Numbered from the stretch's first letter, positions 1-6,648 are shown. The stretch is 12,227 bases of DNA from Holosporaceae bacterium (GCA_031269645.1 JAISYW010000015.1:1-12227), one strand, 5' to 3'. Translations and numbers: made by a program. Notes: generated from the sequence alone by a model not told the origin.

Positions 1-1
1 C

Positions 2-127
2 CGCATTTCAGGCAACCGGAGAAACAGGAGTGCCAGTTTTGAAGAGGTTGCGACTGAGACGATTACGGAGATATCGGTGTGGGTGGTAGAGTTTGGTTCG
101 GAGAGAAAGATGGGAGGGGCGGAATAG
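2..127 (+). CDS. possible 3' end of an unidentified gene
   Basis: A frame open from the left edge runs 41 codons to a TAG at 125-127. The residues are mixed polar and hydrophobic with an acidic middle (ASFEEVATETITEISVWVVEF) and resemble no family I recognise. The stretch is visibly richer in G than what follows, like the recombinase remnant near 3.1 kb, so it may be the tail of an imported gene. The opposite strand is also open to the edge, so even the strand is uncertain. Nothing here proves that it is expressed. Confidence 0.25.
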   Translation, partial: RISGNRRNRSASFEEVATETITEISVWVVEFGSERKMGGAE

Positions 128-432
128 TTATACTAAGTTCGGTTTCTATCGATCAAATTGTATTGCTGATTTACAACAGATGGTGTGGCAGTTGTATTGG
201 TTAATCAGTAACTTGATTCGGTATTATATCTCTTCTAATTCATAATTCGTGTTATAAAGGTACAATCATCGATCACTACACATTTGAACGGCACAACCGC
301 CATTAAGTATATTACTAGACAAACGATAATTTTGTGGTAGTCTTAACGTGTGTAATTAATGACAGATAGTGTTAGTGTTTGGTCTGATAACAAGCATAGT
401 TGAAGTAATCGAAGGTATGATGGGAGGATTGA
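128..432. other. intergenic region with no gene seen
   Basis: About 305 bases of AT-rich sequence with frequent stops in all frames. I see no RNA gene or clear hairpin terminator. The only candidate signals are the promoter-like pair at 284-313 and the ribosome binding site at 422-427, both serving the following gene. Confidence 0.5.
284..313 (+). promoter_or_regulatory. candidate sigma70-type promoter for the polyserine protein gene
   Basis: TTGAAC at 284-289 and TATATT at 308-313 are separated by 18 bases, matching a -35/-10 pair. Transcription would start near 320, giving a leader of about 110 bases before the ATG at 433. In AT-rich DNA such pairs arise by chance, so this is only a candidate. 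Confidence 0.3.
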
Positions 433-1791
433 ATGCGGTTTAGCTGCTTATTTTATGTAACATATTGTTTGGTTTCTTCTTTTTTAGATGGTGCCAAATG
501 CATGAACTTAGAAGATGTAAAAAACTCTTTGGAGGGAAGATCTCCAGTGCAAATTGTAACATTAGTTCGTGTTACAAATAACACATATATTCTGAAATCA
601 GAGCGGTTTCTGTTACAAGAAATAATTAAATTTTTTTTCAGCAAAGCTGCAAATACTACAGTGAGATCACAGCTGGGCACTTTGGTAAAAGATGAACAAA
701 AAAAACACGATAAACCAAACGCTAAAACAGATAATACCGCGCTTTTTCAATCCGTACAAGAACGAAGTACCCATCTAAATAGTATGGCAAAAAAGAGCCT
801 ATCAGAAGAAGAAATAGTTGACTCATTGTTTCAACACTACTTGACTGCTATAACTATAAAAGGCGTTCAACCCATTGTACAAATGCCTACAATACTCGTA
901 TATAATGAAGCATTTTTTGGAAAAGTGCAACTTGAGGAAGGAATTTTGGAGGAAGAGATTGAGCAATTATCTGCGCAATGTCTTGGCATCATTTTCTGTG
1001 CAAATTTTTGGCGTATAAATCATGAAAAGAAAAAAATCAAAGATATAAGTAATCAATTGCAGGAAACGCTGAATCATTACAGGCATTGTGGCTATATTCC
1101 TCATTTTATCCCTTCACCAACATCATCTTTGTCGTCTTTATCCTCTTCGTCTTCTCCAGGCTGCTGCTCCTCTATTGGGCGCTGTCTTTCTTCTATTTTT
1201 TCTTGCTCTTCTTCCAGTTCTAATAAAGAAAGAGAAAAAGAAGAATACATAATGGGTACTGATCCTCTTTCCATCTCATCGTCGTCTTCCAGCTCATCGT
1301 CATCTTCCAGCTCTGTAGCTCTCTTTTCTAATGAACAAATATTGGAAGAAATTGTTGATAGCAATGATCCTAACTTCAGCGGTAACAAGTATTTAGAACA
1401 TTTGCGAAGTTTAGAATCAAAAAGTGAAGTTACCGTATTTGAAAACGTATCGATAACATTTCTAGACGGAAACCAGATGACAAAGTACAACAAAAGCACG
1501 TACTGTAGAGAAAGTGATAATTTGTTGCGCGCTGGTTATGTTTACAATTTTGGAACAGGAAAAGATGAAATTATTCCTGAAAAAGGAAAAAAAGAGGGAA
1601 TAGAGAAAAAGATGGAGGAAGGTTCATTACCCTCTTCGTCAAGTTCGTCATCAAGCAGTAGTAGTTCTTCATCTTCGAGTTCCGCTCCTCTGCAACCAAT
1701 TGCAACACCATCGAAAGAAGAAACTAGAGAAGAGACTGAGAAAAAAAACTTATTTATGAGCAGATCTCTACAGAAATATGTAAAGATATAG
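433..1791 (+). CDS. predicted exported polyserine-tract protein, function unknown (frame continues in -1)
   Basis: I do not recognise this 452-residue protein. The ATG is well supported by GGGAGG at 422-427, five bases upstream. Residues 1-22 have a short basic start and a hydrophobic stretch (FYVTYCLVSSFL) like a signal peptide or anchor, ending near a cysteine. Charged, helix-prone segments alternate with serine tracts at about 231-241, 257-263, 282-294 and 401-417. The third tract comes partly from an 18-base tandem duplication, but the last is written with mixed serine codons (TCT, TCG, TCA, AGT, AGC), which suggests selection for serine itself. A cysteine cluster (PGCCSSIGRC) lies near 242-251. 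The frame ends just after an A8 run at 1741-1748, while the -1 frame stays open to 2111; the intact product may therefore be about 559 residues. A role at the host interface is conceivable but is speculation. Confidence 0.75.
   Translation: MRFSCLFYVTYCLVSSFLDGAKCMNLEDVKNSLEGRSPVQIVTLVRVTNNTYILKSERFLLQEIIKFFFSKAANTTVRSQLGTLVKDEQKKHDKPNAKTDNTALFQSVQERSTHLNSMAKKSLSEEEIVDSLFQHYLTAITIKGVQPIVQMPTILVYNEAFFGKVQLEEGILEEEIEQLSAQCLGIIFCANFWRINHEKKKIKDISNQLQETLNHYRHCGYIPHFIPSPTSSLSSLSSSSSPGCCSSIGRCLSSIFSCSSSSSNKEREKEEYIMGTDPLSISSSSSSSSSSSSSVALFSNEQILEEIVDSNDPNFSGNKYLEHLRSLESKSEVTVFENVSITFLDGNQMTKYNKSTYCRESDNLLRAGYVYNFGTGKDEIIPEKGKKEGIEKKMEEGSLPSSSSSSSSSSSSSSSSSAPLQPIATPSKEETREETEKKNLFMSRSLQKYVKI
1276..1311 (+). 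repeat. 18-base tandem duplication in a serine tract
   Basis: Positions 1276-1293 and 1294-1311 are two copies of TCATCGTCGTCTTCCAGC differing at one base (17 of 18 match). The unit is in frame and encodes six serines, so the tract at residues 282-294 grew at least partly by duplication of a short unit. Confidence 0.85.
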
Positions 1792-2111
1792 GCGCTGGTA
1801 TCAGAAGCATTGATGATAGTGGAACTCAAAGATTCCGCGTTGTCCAGTCAAATTTTATATCAATTACTGATTACAAATATGTTCCTAGTAAAGTGTCGTA
1901 TATTATACACGCAGACTACAGAACTCCAGGAACTGTTTACGCTAGAACAAGAATATCCGGGAGTCTTCCCGACACACTTAGACTTTTTCCCGGCAAATTA
2001 ATGGACAAAGAAATAATGTTCAACCCTATTCTTCCTTGTTTTGTTCATATATTCACCATAGGGACGAATAGCTACGTGTTATCAGCCTTTGTTTTGCCGC
2101 CTGATAAATAA
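1740..2111 (+). CDS. C-terminal part of the polyserine protein in the -1 frame
   Basis: This frame opens after a TGA at 1737 and runs from GAA at 1740 to TAA at 2109-2111 without interruption. It has no plausible start at its beginning. The upstream gene reads GAG AAA AAA AAC TTA here; a one-base backward slip on A AAA AAC continues directly into CTT ATT TAT and adds 120 residues. The added sequence looks like ordinary folded protein (RFRVVQSNFISITDYKYVP, later SYIIHADYRTPGTVYARTRI) and ends in LPPDK. An internal ATG at 1893 could start a 72-residue product but has no convincing ribosome binding site. The readings are programmed -1 frameshifting, transcriptional slippage on A8, a recent inactivating single-base loss, or a sequencing error in the homopolymer. 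Confidence 0.6.
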   Translation, partial: EKKLIYEQISTEICKDIGAGIRSIDDSGTQRFRVVQSNFISITDYKYVPSKVSYIIHADYRTPGTVYARTRISGSLPDTLRLFPGKLMDKEIMFNPILPCFVHIFTIGTNSYVLSAFVLPPDK

Positions 2112-2132
2112 CTTTTATTAATAGTTTTTTTT

Positions 2133-2153
2133 TATAATTTGTATGATATCATA
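2133..2153 (+). promoter_or_regulatory. candidate -10 element followed by a perfect 12-base palindrome
   Basis: TATAAT at 2133-2138 matches the -10 consensus. Three bases later, at 2142-2153, is TATGATATCATA, a perfect palindrome that would sit across the expected transcription start of the secreted-protein gene at 2195. That position would suit an operator. The -35 region is poor, and the T run just upstream may instead reflect termination of the preceding gene. Confidence 0.35.
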
Positions 2154-2194
2154 AATCTGTAGTAGTGGTGAAAATTAAAACGAGGGAGGTAATA

Positions 2195-2704
2195 ATGAGG
2201 TATAGTTTTTCGTGTTTGCCTTTTTTTATAGCAGTAGTTGTTAGTGCAATGCAAATAGATGTAACAGTGAGGAATTGCACTTCTGAAACTCTTGAAGTAC
2301 GCGATTTTACTTTTGTCAATTCATTACTTGAGAGCTCCACCCCTGATATGAGACACGCAACACAGATTAGGGTAAAGCCCAATAATGTAATGAATCTTAC
2401 GTTTGTTCCGATTGCTGGAGAGAAGCGAGATTTTTTTAATATAAATATTGGCAAGGAAAAAATAACAGTATGGTGGAATTTTGTGCTTGGCAAGGGATAC
2501 GGGCCATTTTTGGATCAAAAGACAGAAAAACATAGAGCAATAAAAAGGATAGGAGAAGCTGGTTCTGTAATCTTTGATGTTGTGGACAAGAATTCTCTAA
2601 AACTTTCTAAGTCCTTGGCCAAAGATTTGATGAAACAATCCCTTGATAATCAGGATATTTCTGATCAAACTGGGTTTACTGTGAAAGAACTAGGAGAGTT
2701 ATAA
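2195..2704 (+). CDS. predicted secreted protein, function unknown
   Basis: The product is 169 residues from the ATG at 2195, chosen because GAGGGAGG at 2182-2189 lies five bases upstream; an earlier in-frame start at 2165 lacks such a site. The N-terminus MRYSFSCLPFFIAVVVSA reads as a classic signal peptide with possible cleavage near residue 18. The mature part begins with strand-like segments (IDVTVRNC, LEVRDFTFV, IRVKPNNVMNLTFVP, KITVWWNFVLGKG), suggesting a small beta-rich domain of about 110 residues. It is followed by a charged, helix-prone tail with several lysines. I recognise no family. The general pattern of strands and a WW motif faintly recalls aegerolysin-type beta sandwiches, but I would not assign that. 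It shares its strong ribosome binding site, strand and export signal with the gene at 433, 83 bases beyond that gene's extended frame, so the two may be an accessory pair. Confidence 0.75.
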   Translation: MRYSFSCLPFFIAVVVSAMQIDVTVRNCTSETLEVRDFTFVNSLLESSTPDMRHATQIRVKPNNVMNLTFVPIAGEKRDFFNINIGKEKITVWWNFVLGKGYGPFLDQKTEKHRAIKRIGEAGSVIFDVVDKNSLKLSKSLAKDLMKQSLDNQDISDQTGFTVKELGEL

Positions 2705-2992
2705 GCTACTGAAAAGCGAAGATAACACGAGAATAGAGTTATTGTTTTTTGACTGATGTTTCTGGGAGAGTGCGGGTCTGTGTTGCTGCACGGTTCTGTT
2801 AGCAGATATTAGATCCAGTGGTTTTTATAAATCTTTGTAAGCAGTTCTTTAGTGAAATAGTCTCTTCAGAGATGGGTTGGCTTTTTCAATAAGCAAAAAC
2901 TGATATGGTAAAGCAAGTTCAAGTTACCTTGCGGTTACAAACAATGGTTAATTTTTAATATTTGGTTAATTGTATAAAATTTTCGTCAAAAA
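2705..2992. other. intergenic region between secreted-protein gene and recombinase remnant
   Basis: About 290 bases with no open frame worth calling and no convincing terminator; an ATAAC/GTTAT pair with a 12-base loop before a T run near 2724-2749 is weak. TGGTTAATT occurs twice, at 2945-2953 and 2963-2971, as a short direct repeat. The two orientations converge here. Confidence 0.5.
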
Positions 2993-3210
2993 TCACATGT
3001 TTTCCATCTCATCCCACGCCAACGGGAACGGTTTCTGGAGCAGATCATTTAGTACAAGTGTTTTGGCATGGGTGCCGTTCATGATGGCGGCTTTTATGCT
3101 CGGGCTGAGCGTATTGAGGCGCAGCACCTTGAGGACATATTTTTGCGTGAGTTGTTTTTTGCGACAGAATTCTTGGAGGTCGATGTTGACGTCGCCGAAT
3201 ATCAGCTTTC
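2993..3210 (-). pseudogene. C-terminal remnant of a large serine recombinase (resolvase family)
   Basis: Reading the minus strand from about 3210 to a TGA at 2993-2995 gives a coherent reading frame containing LTQKYVLKVLRLNTLSP, then IKAAIMNGTH and KPFPLAWDEM. This matches the tail seen in many alphaproteobacterial and phage serine recombinases (pattern: helix-turn-helix-like YVxRLLRLAFLAPDIVEAILxG, then LPLDWxxQ). No catalytic N-terminal domain and no start codon are present; in this frame a stop lies inside the preceding ftsB-like gene. The stretch is clearly GC-richer than its neighbours, consistent with imported DNA. It begins at the very end of the ftsB-like gene, so it probably marks the scar of a lost mobile element. 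Family assignment is by motif memory only. Confidence 0.6.
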
Positions 3211-3525
3211 TTCTTTGGGAAGTAACACAATTATATCGTTCTCTTTAGAAAAACCAATGACGCCATACGCCTGTTCTTCAAGCAAATCTAAATCAATATT
3301 GTTTTGTATTAATTTTATCTTATGTTCTAAAAATGCATTCTCTTTCAGTAGTTCATCCAGCTCCTTTTCGAGAGATATGACCTCTTTACTTAATTTCATC
3401 CATGAAAAAGCTCCGCGAGCCCCGCTCATTATGTGAAAAATAAAATACCCAAAGATGCATATCCAGATAGTATTGGATAAAATTTGCTTGAAATTCCTTT
3501 TTAGAGATGAGGAATAAAATAGCAT
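3202..3525 (-). CDS. FtsB/DivIC-like septum formation initiator
   Basis: A 107-residue single-pass membrane protein. A short basic N-terminus is followed by a hydrophobic segment at about residues 15-33 (ILSNTIWICIFGYFIFHIM). Next comes a heptad-like coiled coil at about 44-76 (LSKEVISLEKELDELLKEN) and a short C-terminal motif (DLLEEQAYGVIGFSKENDIIVLLP) typical of the DivIC/FtsB family, where it reads as an EExAR-Lxxxxxxexvf box. Such proteins bridge FtsL and FtsQ in the divisome. The ATG lies one base after the kdsA stop codon, so the two genes are co-transcribed and probably translationally coupled. Alphaproteobacterial genomes often have an ftsB-like gene between the kdsA/eno region and pdhA; here the recombinase remnant follows instead. 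Confidence 0.8.
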   Translation of the reverse strand: MLFYSSSLKRNFKQILSNTIWICIFGYFIFHIMSGARGAFSWMKLSKEVISLEKELDELLKENAFLEHKIKLIQNNIDLDLLEEQAYGVIGFSKENDIIVLLPKEES

Positions 3526-3526
3526 G

Positions 3527-4369
3527 CTAGCATTTCATATTTTGATACTTTGTTTTTTTCGATAGTTCGTCGAATCGTTGCATTGTAATCATGAAATCTT
3601 TCATAGCATGTAAAGGAATTGAATTTGGCCCATCAGAAAAAGCGCTATTTGGGTCTGGATGAGTTTCAACAAATAAACCAGCAACTCCGACGGAAACAGC
3701 TGCTCTTGCAAGCAATTCAGCATGCTCTCTGTTACCTCCGCTCTTTTCCCCCAATCCGCCAGGTTCTTGCATTGAATGTGTTACGTCGAAAATGACTGGA
3801 TACCCGAAATCTTCCATAATTTTCAGCGACCTCATATCGGAAATTAATCTGTTGTATCCGAAACAAACGCCGCGTTCGCATAGTAAAATATTCTCGTTCC
3901 CAGAACTTTTTACCTTTTTATATACATTTTTCATATCCCAAGGAGCAAGAAATTGGCCTTTTTTAATATGGATAGCCTTTCCAGTTTTGGCGGCTGCAAC
4001 TAAAAGATCCGTCTGACGACACAAAAAGGCGGGAATCTGAAGAACGTCAACGACTTCGGCGACTACATGACATTGGCAACTTTCATGAACATCAGTAATT
4101 ATCAAGCAACCGTACGTTTTCTTTATTTCTTGAAAAATTTTTAGAGACTCTTCCAGCGGGACTCCCCTTTTTGAATTTAGACTAGTCCTGTTGGCTTTAT
4201 CAAACGATGCCTTAAAAATAAATGGAATTTTGAGTTCGTTAGTTATTTTTACCAAATGATCGGCGACGATTAACGCCAATTCTCTATTTTCCAACATACA
4301 GGGACCGGCAATCAAAACCAACGGACTATTGTTTGATACAGAAATATTCCCTATGTATACTGTCTTCAT
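3527..4369 (-). CDS. kdsA: 3-deoxy-8-phosphooctulonate synthase (KdsA)
   Basis: At 280 residues this is a full-length Kdo-8-phosphate synthase. It condenses phosphoenolpyruvate with arabinose 5-phosphate in the cytosol to give Kdo-8-P for the LPS inner core. Family motifs run in order: LIAGPCMLENREL (about 19-31), FKASFDKANRTS (about 52-63), DVHE, VVDVLQIPAFLCRQTDLL, ILLCERGVCFGYN, VIFDVTHSMQ, and the C-terminal VETHPDPNSAFSDGPNS. Cys24 in the AGPC motif occupies the place where the E. coli enzyme has Asn26, and the His, Glu and Asp ligands of the metal-dependent class are present, so this should be a metal-requiring class II enzyme. It starts nine bases after the secG stop. Its presence implies a Kdo-containing LPS, a useful constraint on the lineage. 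Confidence 0.95.
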   Translation of the reverse strand: MKTVYIGNISVSNNSPLVLIAGPCMLENRELALIVADHLVKITNELKIPFIFKASFDKANRTSLNSKRGVPLEESLKIFQEIKKTYGCLIITDVHESCQCHVVAEVVDVLQIPAFLCRQTDLLVAAAKTGKAIHIKKGQFLAPWDMKNVYKKVKSSGNENILLCERGVCFGYNRLISDMRSLKIMEDFGYPVIFDVTHSMQEPGGLGEKSGGNREHAELLARAAVSVGVAGLFVETHPDPNSAFSDGPNSIPLHAMKDFMITMQRFDELSKKTKYQNMKC

Positions 4370-4378
4370 TTATATTTC

Positions 4379-4759
4379 TTACTTTTTTCCCGTTTTAGGA
4401 TGCTTAGTTCCTGTTTTTTTGGAGGTTTCTACAATACCTCCGCCGGGAGTGGAAGCGTCTTTTTCCGTATTTACTTTAACCGGAGAGCTTTCGCGGGCAA
4501 CCCTATCAATAACTGATTCCTTCGGAGGAGTGTGTTTCACCATTTTTGCCATCACCAAACAATTTAAGATGAAAATAGTCATTAAGACGGCGGTTGATCT
4601 TGTTAACAAGTTAGCTTGTCCACGTATCGAGAACATACCGTTTGCAGTTCCTCCGCCACTGGAGCCAAGAGCTCCGTCAGAATCGTGTTTTTGTAATAAA
4701 ATCAATCCGATGATTGTAATCGTCAAAATAAAATGAACGGCCAACAAAAAAGATAACAT
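4379..4759 (-). CDS. secG: protein translocase subunit SecG
   Basis: A 126-residue membrane subunit of the SecYEG translocon. I prefer the ATG at 4759, preceded five bases upstream by AGGAG (4769-4765); a TTG one codon earlier is less likely. Two membrane helices are visible: residues 2-22 (MLSFLLAVHFILTITIIGLILL) and about 52-72 (LTRSTAVLMTIFILNCLVMA). Between them is the typical cytoplasmic loop LLQKHDSDGALGSSGGG followed by RGQANLLTRSTA, the family signature. The C-terminus is a hydrophilic tail rich in Lys, Thr and Pro, longer than in E. coli SecG and common in alphaproteobacteria. Its ribosome binding site overlaps the stop codon of the ferredoxin gene, so the two are tightly linked. A pyrG gene, often near secG/kdsA, is absent here. 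Confidence 0.93.
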   Translation of the reverse strand: MLSFLLAVHFILTITIIGLILLQKHDSDGALGSSGGGTANGMFSIRGQANLLTRSTAVLMTIFILNCLVMAKMVKHTPPKESVIDRVARESSPVKVNTEKDASTPGGGIVETSKKTGTKHPKTGKK

Positions 4760-4767
4760 CAAAACTC

Positions 4768-4935
4768 CTATTCGTATTTTATGGCTTTATTCGGGCAAGA
4801 TGCAGCGCAGCATCCGCAATTTAGGCATATATTTTTATCGATTGAAATTTTTCCGTCTTTTTCAGAAATTGCCCGCAAAGGACAAACGTCAATGCAAACA
4901 AGACATTTTTTGCATTTTTCCGCTATAATTTCCAC
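4768..4935 (-). CDS. small 2[4Fe-4S] ferredoxin
   Basis: From a GTG at 4935 this encodes 55 residues, the usual length of a bacterial-type dicluster ferredoxin. Both cluster motifs are intact: CKKCLVCIDVCP near the start and CLNCGCCAASCP near the end, each of the form CxxCxxCxxxCP. The protein would shuttle low-potential electrons in the cytosol; the partner is not evident. A longer reading frame extends to 5067, but its upstream part has no family resemblance. GGGGAG lies seven bases before the GTG, and a TTG one codon upstream is the alternative start. The stop overlaps the secG ribosome binding site, indicating one transcript. The ferredoxin family contains many proteins, so a gene symbol would be a guess. 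Confidence 0.85.
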   Translation of the reverse strand: MEIIAEKCKKCLVCIDVCPLRAISEKDGKISIDKNICLNCGCCAASCPNKAIKYE

Positions 4936-5071
4936 CAATATTCTCCCCACTCGAAAGAGTACACCTTTTCCATTAAGATTGCAATAATAAAGGGGTATGG
5001 GGGATTGTCTTGTAGGGATATCAATAGATTTCTTATGGATCAACATTATTAGGGATATTCCGAGCATATTG

Positions 5072-5116
5072 ACTAATTTTGAGTAATATTTAGCGGAGTT
5101 GTATATCTAAATTAGT
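5072..5116. repeat. 8-base inverted repeat upstream of the ferredoxin gene
   Basis: ACTAATTT at 5072-5079 and AAATTAGT at 5109-5116 are exact inverted copies 29 bases apart, in the 205-base gap between chpT and the ferredoxin gene. They could be an operator or chance in AT-rich DNA; nothing else supports a terminator. Confidence 0.25.
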
Positions 5117-5140
5117 TGAAAAGAAAAAGAAGATGCTAGT

Positions 5141-5710
5141 CTAGAGCCTTTCTAAAATAATTACATTAGATTCTTGCTTGGTTATAGTCGCTTGGGCACC
5201 AATTTTTTCTAAAAATTTCGCTAGATTATGGCGGATTATGTTTTTGTGATCCGGTTCGTTGCTCGCATTAATATCAATCTCTAAAAGTTTATTACCGGAA
5301 CAGATTGTAGTAATTTCTTTCGACGTATTATTGATTTTAGCAACTACGTTTCCGCCAAATGGCATAATTTCCCTAGCAATAATTGCGTTATACATAACTA
5401 TCTTACCAATGGTTCTCGATATATTTTCAATATCTGATTCCAAATCGCATTTTATATTGTAATTTTTCAGCAAATCCGATATCAGCTTATTAAGCGATAT
5501 TACCGAGTAAAAAAAAACCTCGTATTTTATAGAATACAACTCCCGCATGAACTTCAAAAGGGAGTTTGCTTTTTCGACGCTTGTTTTTATATCTTCCAAA
5601 AGAGAAATGTCTTTTGATTCTTCATAGGTCTCTATTCCTAAGTTAATAGCATTAAACGGCGTTATAAGATCGTGACATATTCTCGCAATTAAAGCTTCTT
5701 CTTGCTGCAT
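5141..5710 (-). CDS. chpT: ChpT-like histidine phosphotransferase
   Basis: This 189-residue protein starts with the DHp-type helix LIARICHDLITPFNAINLGIE, the signature of ChpT (compare xLCHDLxSPxGAIxNGLE). His13 is the expected phosphorylated residue. A second helix (about 36-60) would complete the dimeric four-helix bundle. The rest (about 75-189) corresponds to the degenerate ATPase-like domain that does not bind ATP. In alphaproteobacteria ChpT relays phosphate from the CckA kinase to CtrA and CpdR, controlling the cell cycle. It is somewhat shorter than the Caulobacter protein. The start has no obvious ribosome binding site. The gene stands apart from its neighbours by 80 and 205 bases, so it may have its own promoter. 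ChpT is essentially confined to alphaproteobacteria, supporting the taxonomic placement. Confidence 0.85.
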   Translation of the reverse strand: MQQEEALIARICHDLITPFNAINLGIETYEESKDISLLEDIKTSVEKANSLLKFMRELYSIKYEVFFYSVISLNKLISDLLKNYNIKCDLESDIENISRTIGKIVMYNAIIAREIMPFGGNVVAKINNTSKEITTICSGNKLLEIDINASNEPDHKNIIRHNLAKFLEKIGAQATITKQESNVIILERL

Positions 5711-5790
5711 TTTGTTAATATCTAAATAATATTGAATATACGTCTTCTATAACTAATAAAAAAGATAAAAATTGAAGTAAATCAAATCTA

Positions 5791-6648
5791 TTATATTTTA
5801 GACTGCAGAGCAAAAGCTCGCGTATTGCCAATTAAAATTAAAATTAATCCGCCAACTATATACGGATCAGGAATTTTGTTATAGATCAAAAAATCAAATA
5901 ATGTGTTTGGAATCAGCATGAAATAGCCAGCCGACGCTAATCCTGAACTTGTAGAAAGTTTGAAAGCATGAATGATGGAATACTGCGCAGCCGCGCCTAT
6001 AATTCCTCCGATAAATAAAAATAATATATGTTTGCCTGATATAATAGCAAAGGTATCAAAGCCGATGGCAAGAGAAATTATTATAAGAAACAGACTATGA
6101 TAAAAAATTATTGTAAGTTCGCTGTCCGTTGCCGCTAATTTTTTGATAACTACTTGATTTAGCGCCGAAATAATCGCCCCAATTAAAGCGAACGCGATTC
6201 CAAATTGAAAAATTCCATGATCAGGTCTAAAAGCCAAACATATACCACAAAATCCAAGAAGAACAGCTACTGCATTTTGGATATGAAATTTTTCGTTTAG
6301 CATCCAAGTACTTAATGGAATCACAAATATTGCGGAGCTCAATCCGACGACAAAAACATCCGTCATCGGAGCATAATTATAGGCGCCCATAAAAGCGTAA
6401 GTCCCAACAGAAGCCAGTATAGATCTAAAAATATTTTCTTTTACGTAATTTGTTTTTAGTGGATTAATATGTTCATATGCGGCGACCGTTAAAAATGGAA
6501 TGAATCGAAAGATTGTGCGCAGAAACGTTACTTGGTGTACTCCGTATAATGGCATGAAATATTTCATAATTGCATCGGAAAACGAGTACAAACATACGCC
6601 GAACACAACAAATAAATATCCTTGCTTTTTCTTGTCGACGAAATACAT
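5791..6648 (-). CDS. DMT-superfamily (EamA-type) permease
   Basis: A 285-residue inner-membrane protein with about ten hydrophobic segments arranged as two EamA repeats of five, the standard architecture of the drug/metabolite transporter superfamily. The first repeat starts GYLFVVFGVCLYSFSDAIMKY and includes FLRTIFRFIPFLTVAA and PMTDVFVVGLSSAIFVIPL. The second starts near IAFALIGAIISALNQVVIKKL and ends VGGLILILIGN. Intracellular Rickettsia species carry a similar-sized relative that imports S-adenosylmethionine, so metabolite uptake from a host is plausible, but substrate cannot be read from sequence. It begins 47 bases after the exonuclease stop and may share its transcript. AAGGA lies 12 bases before the ATG, farther than ideal. 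Confidence 0.88.
   Translation of the reverse strand: MYFVDKKKQGYLFVVFGVCLYSFSDAIMKYFMPLYGVHQVTFLRTIFRFIPFLTVAAYEHINPLKTNYVKENIFRSILASVGTYAFMGAYNYAPMTDVFVVGLSSAIFVIPLSTWMLNEKFHIQNAVAVLLGFCGICLAFRPDHGIFQFGIAFALIGAIISALNQVVIKKLAATDSELTIIFYHSLFLIIISLAIGFDTFAIISGKHILFLFIGGIIGAAAQYSIIHAFKLSTSSGLASAGYFMLIPNTLFDFLIYNKIPDPYIVGGLILILIGNTRAFALQSKI

Noticed and set aside
1101-1499. Minus-strand 132-codon frame with acidic Glu/Asp repeats
   Set aside because: It is the mirror image of the serine tracts (complement of TCN codons), has no ribosome binding site and no sense outside the repeat.
1810-2001. Plus-strand frame of 63 codons after the first stop
   Set aside because: It overlaps the -1 continuation, which reads better as protein and connects directly to the slippery run.
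2149-2533. Two minus-strand frames opposite the secreted protein gene
   Set aside because: They are shadows of the plus-strand gene, which has a strong ribosome binding site and signal peptide.
2970-3436. Plus-strand frames across the recombinase remnant and ftsB-like gene
   Set aside because: No family resemblance; the minus-strand readings carry clear motifs.
4936-5067. Longer ferredoxin N-terminus from 5067
   Set aside because: The added 44 residues look like translated intergenic sequence, while GTG 4935 has a ribosome binding site and gives the normal family length.
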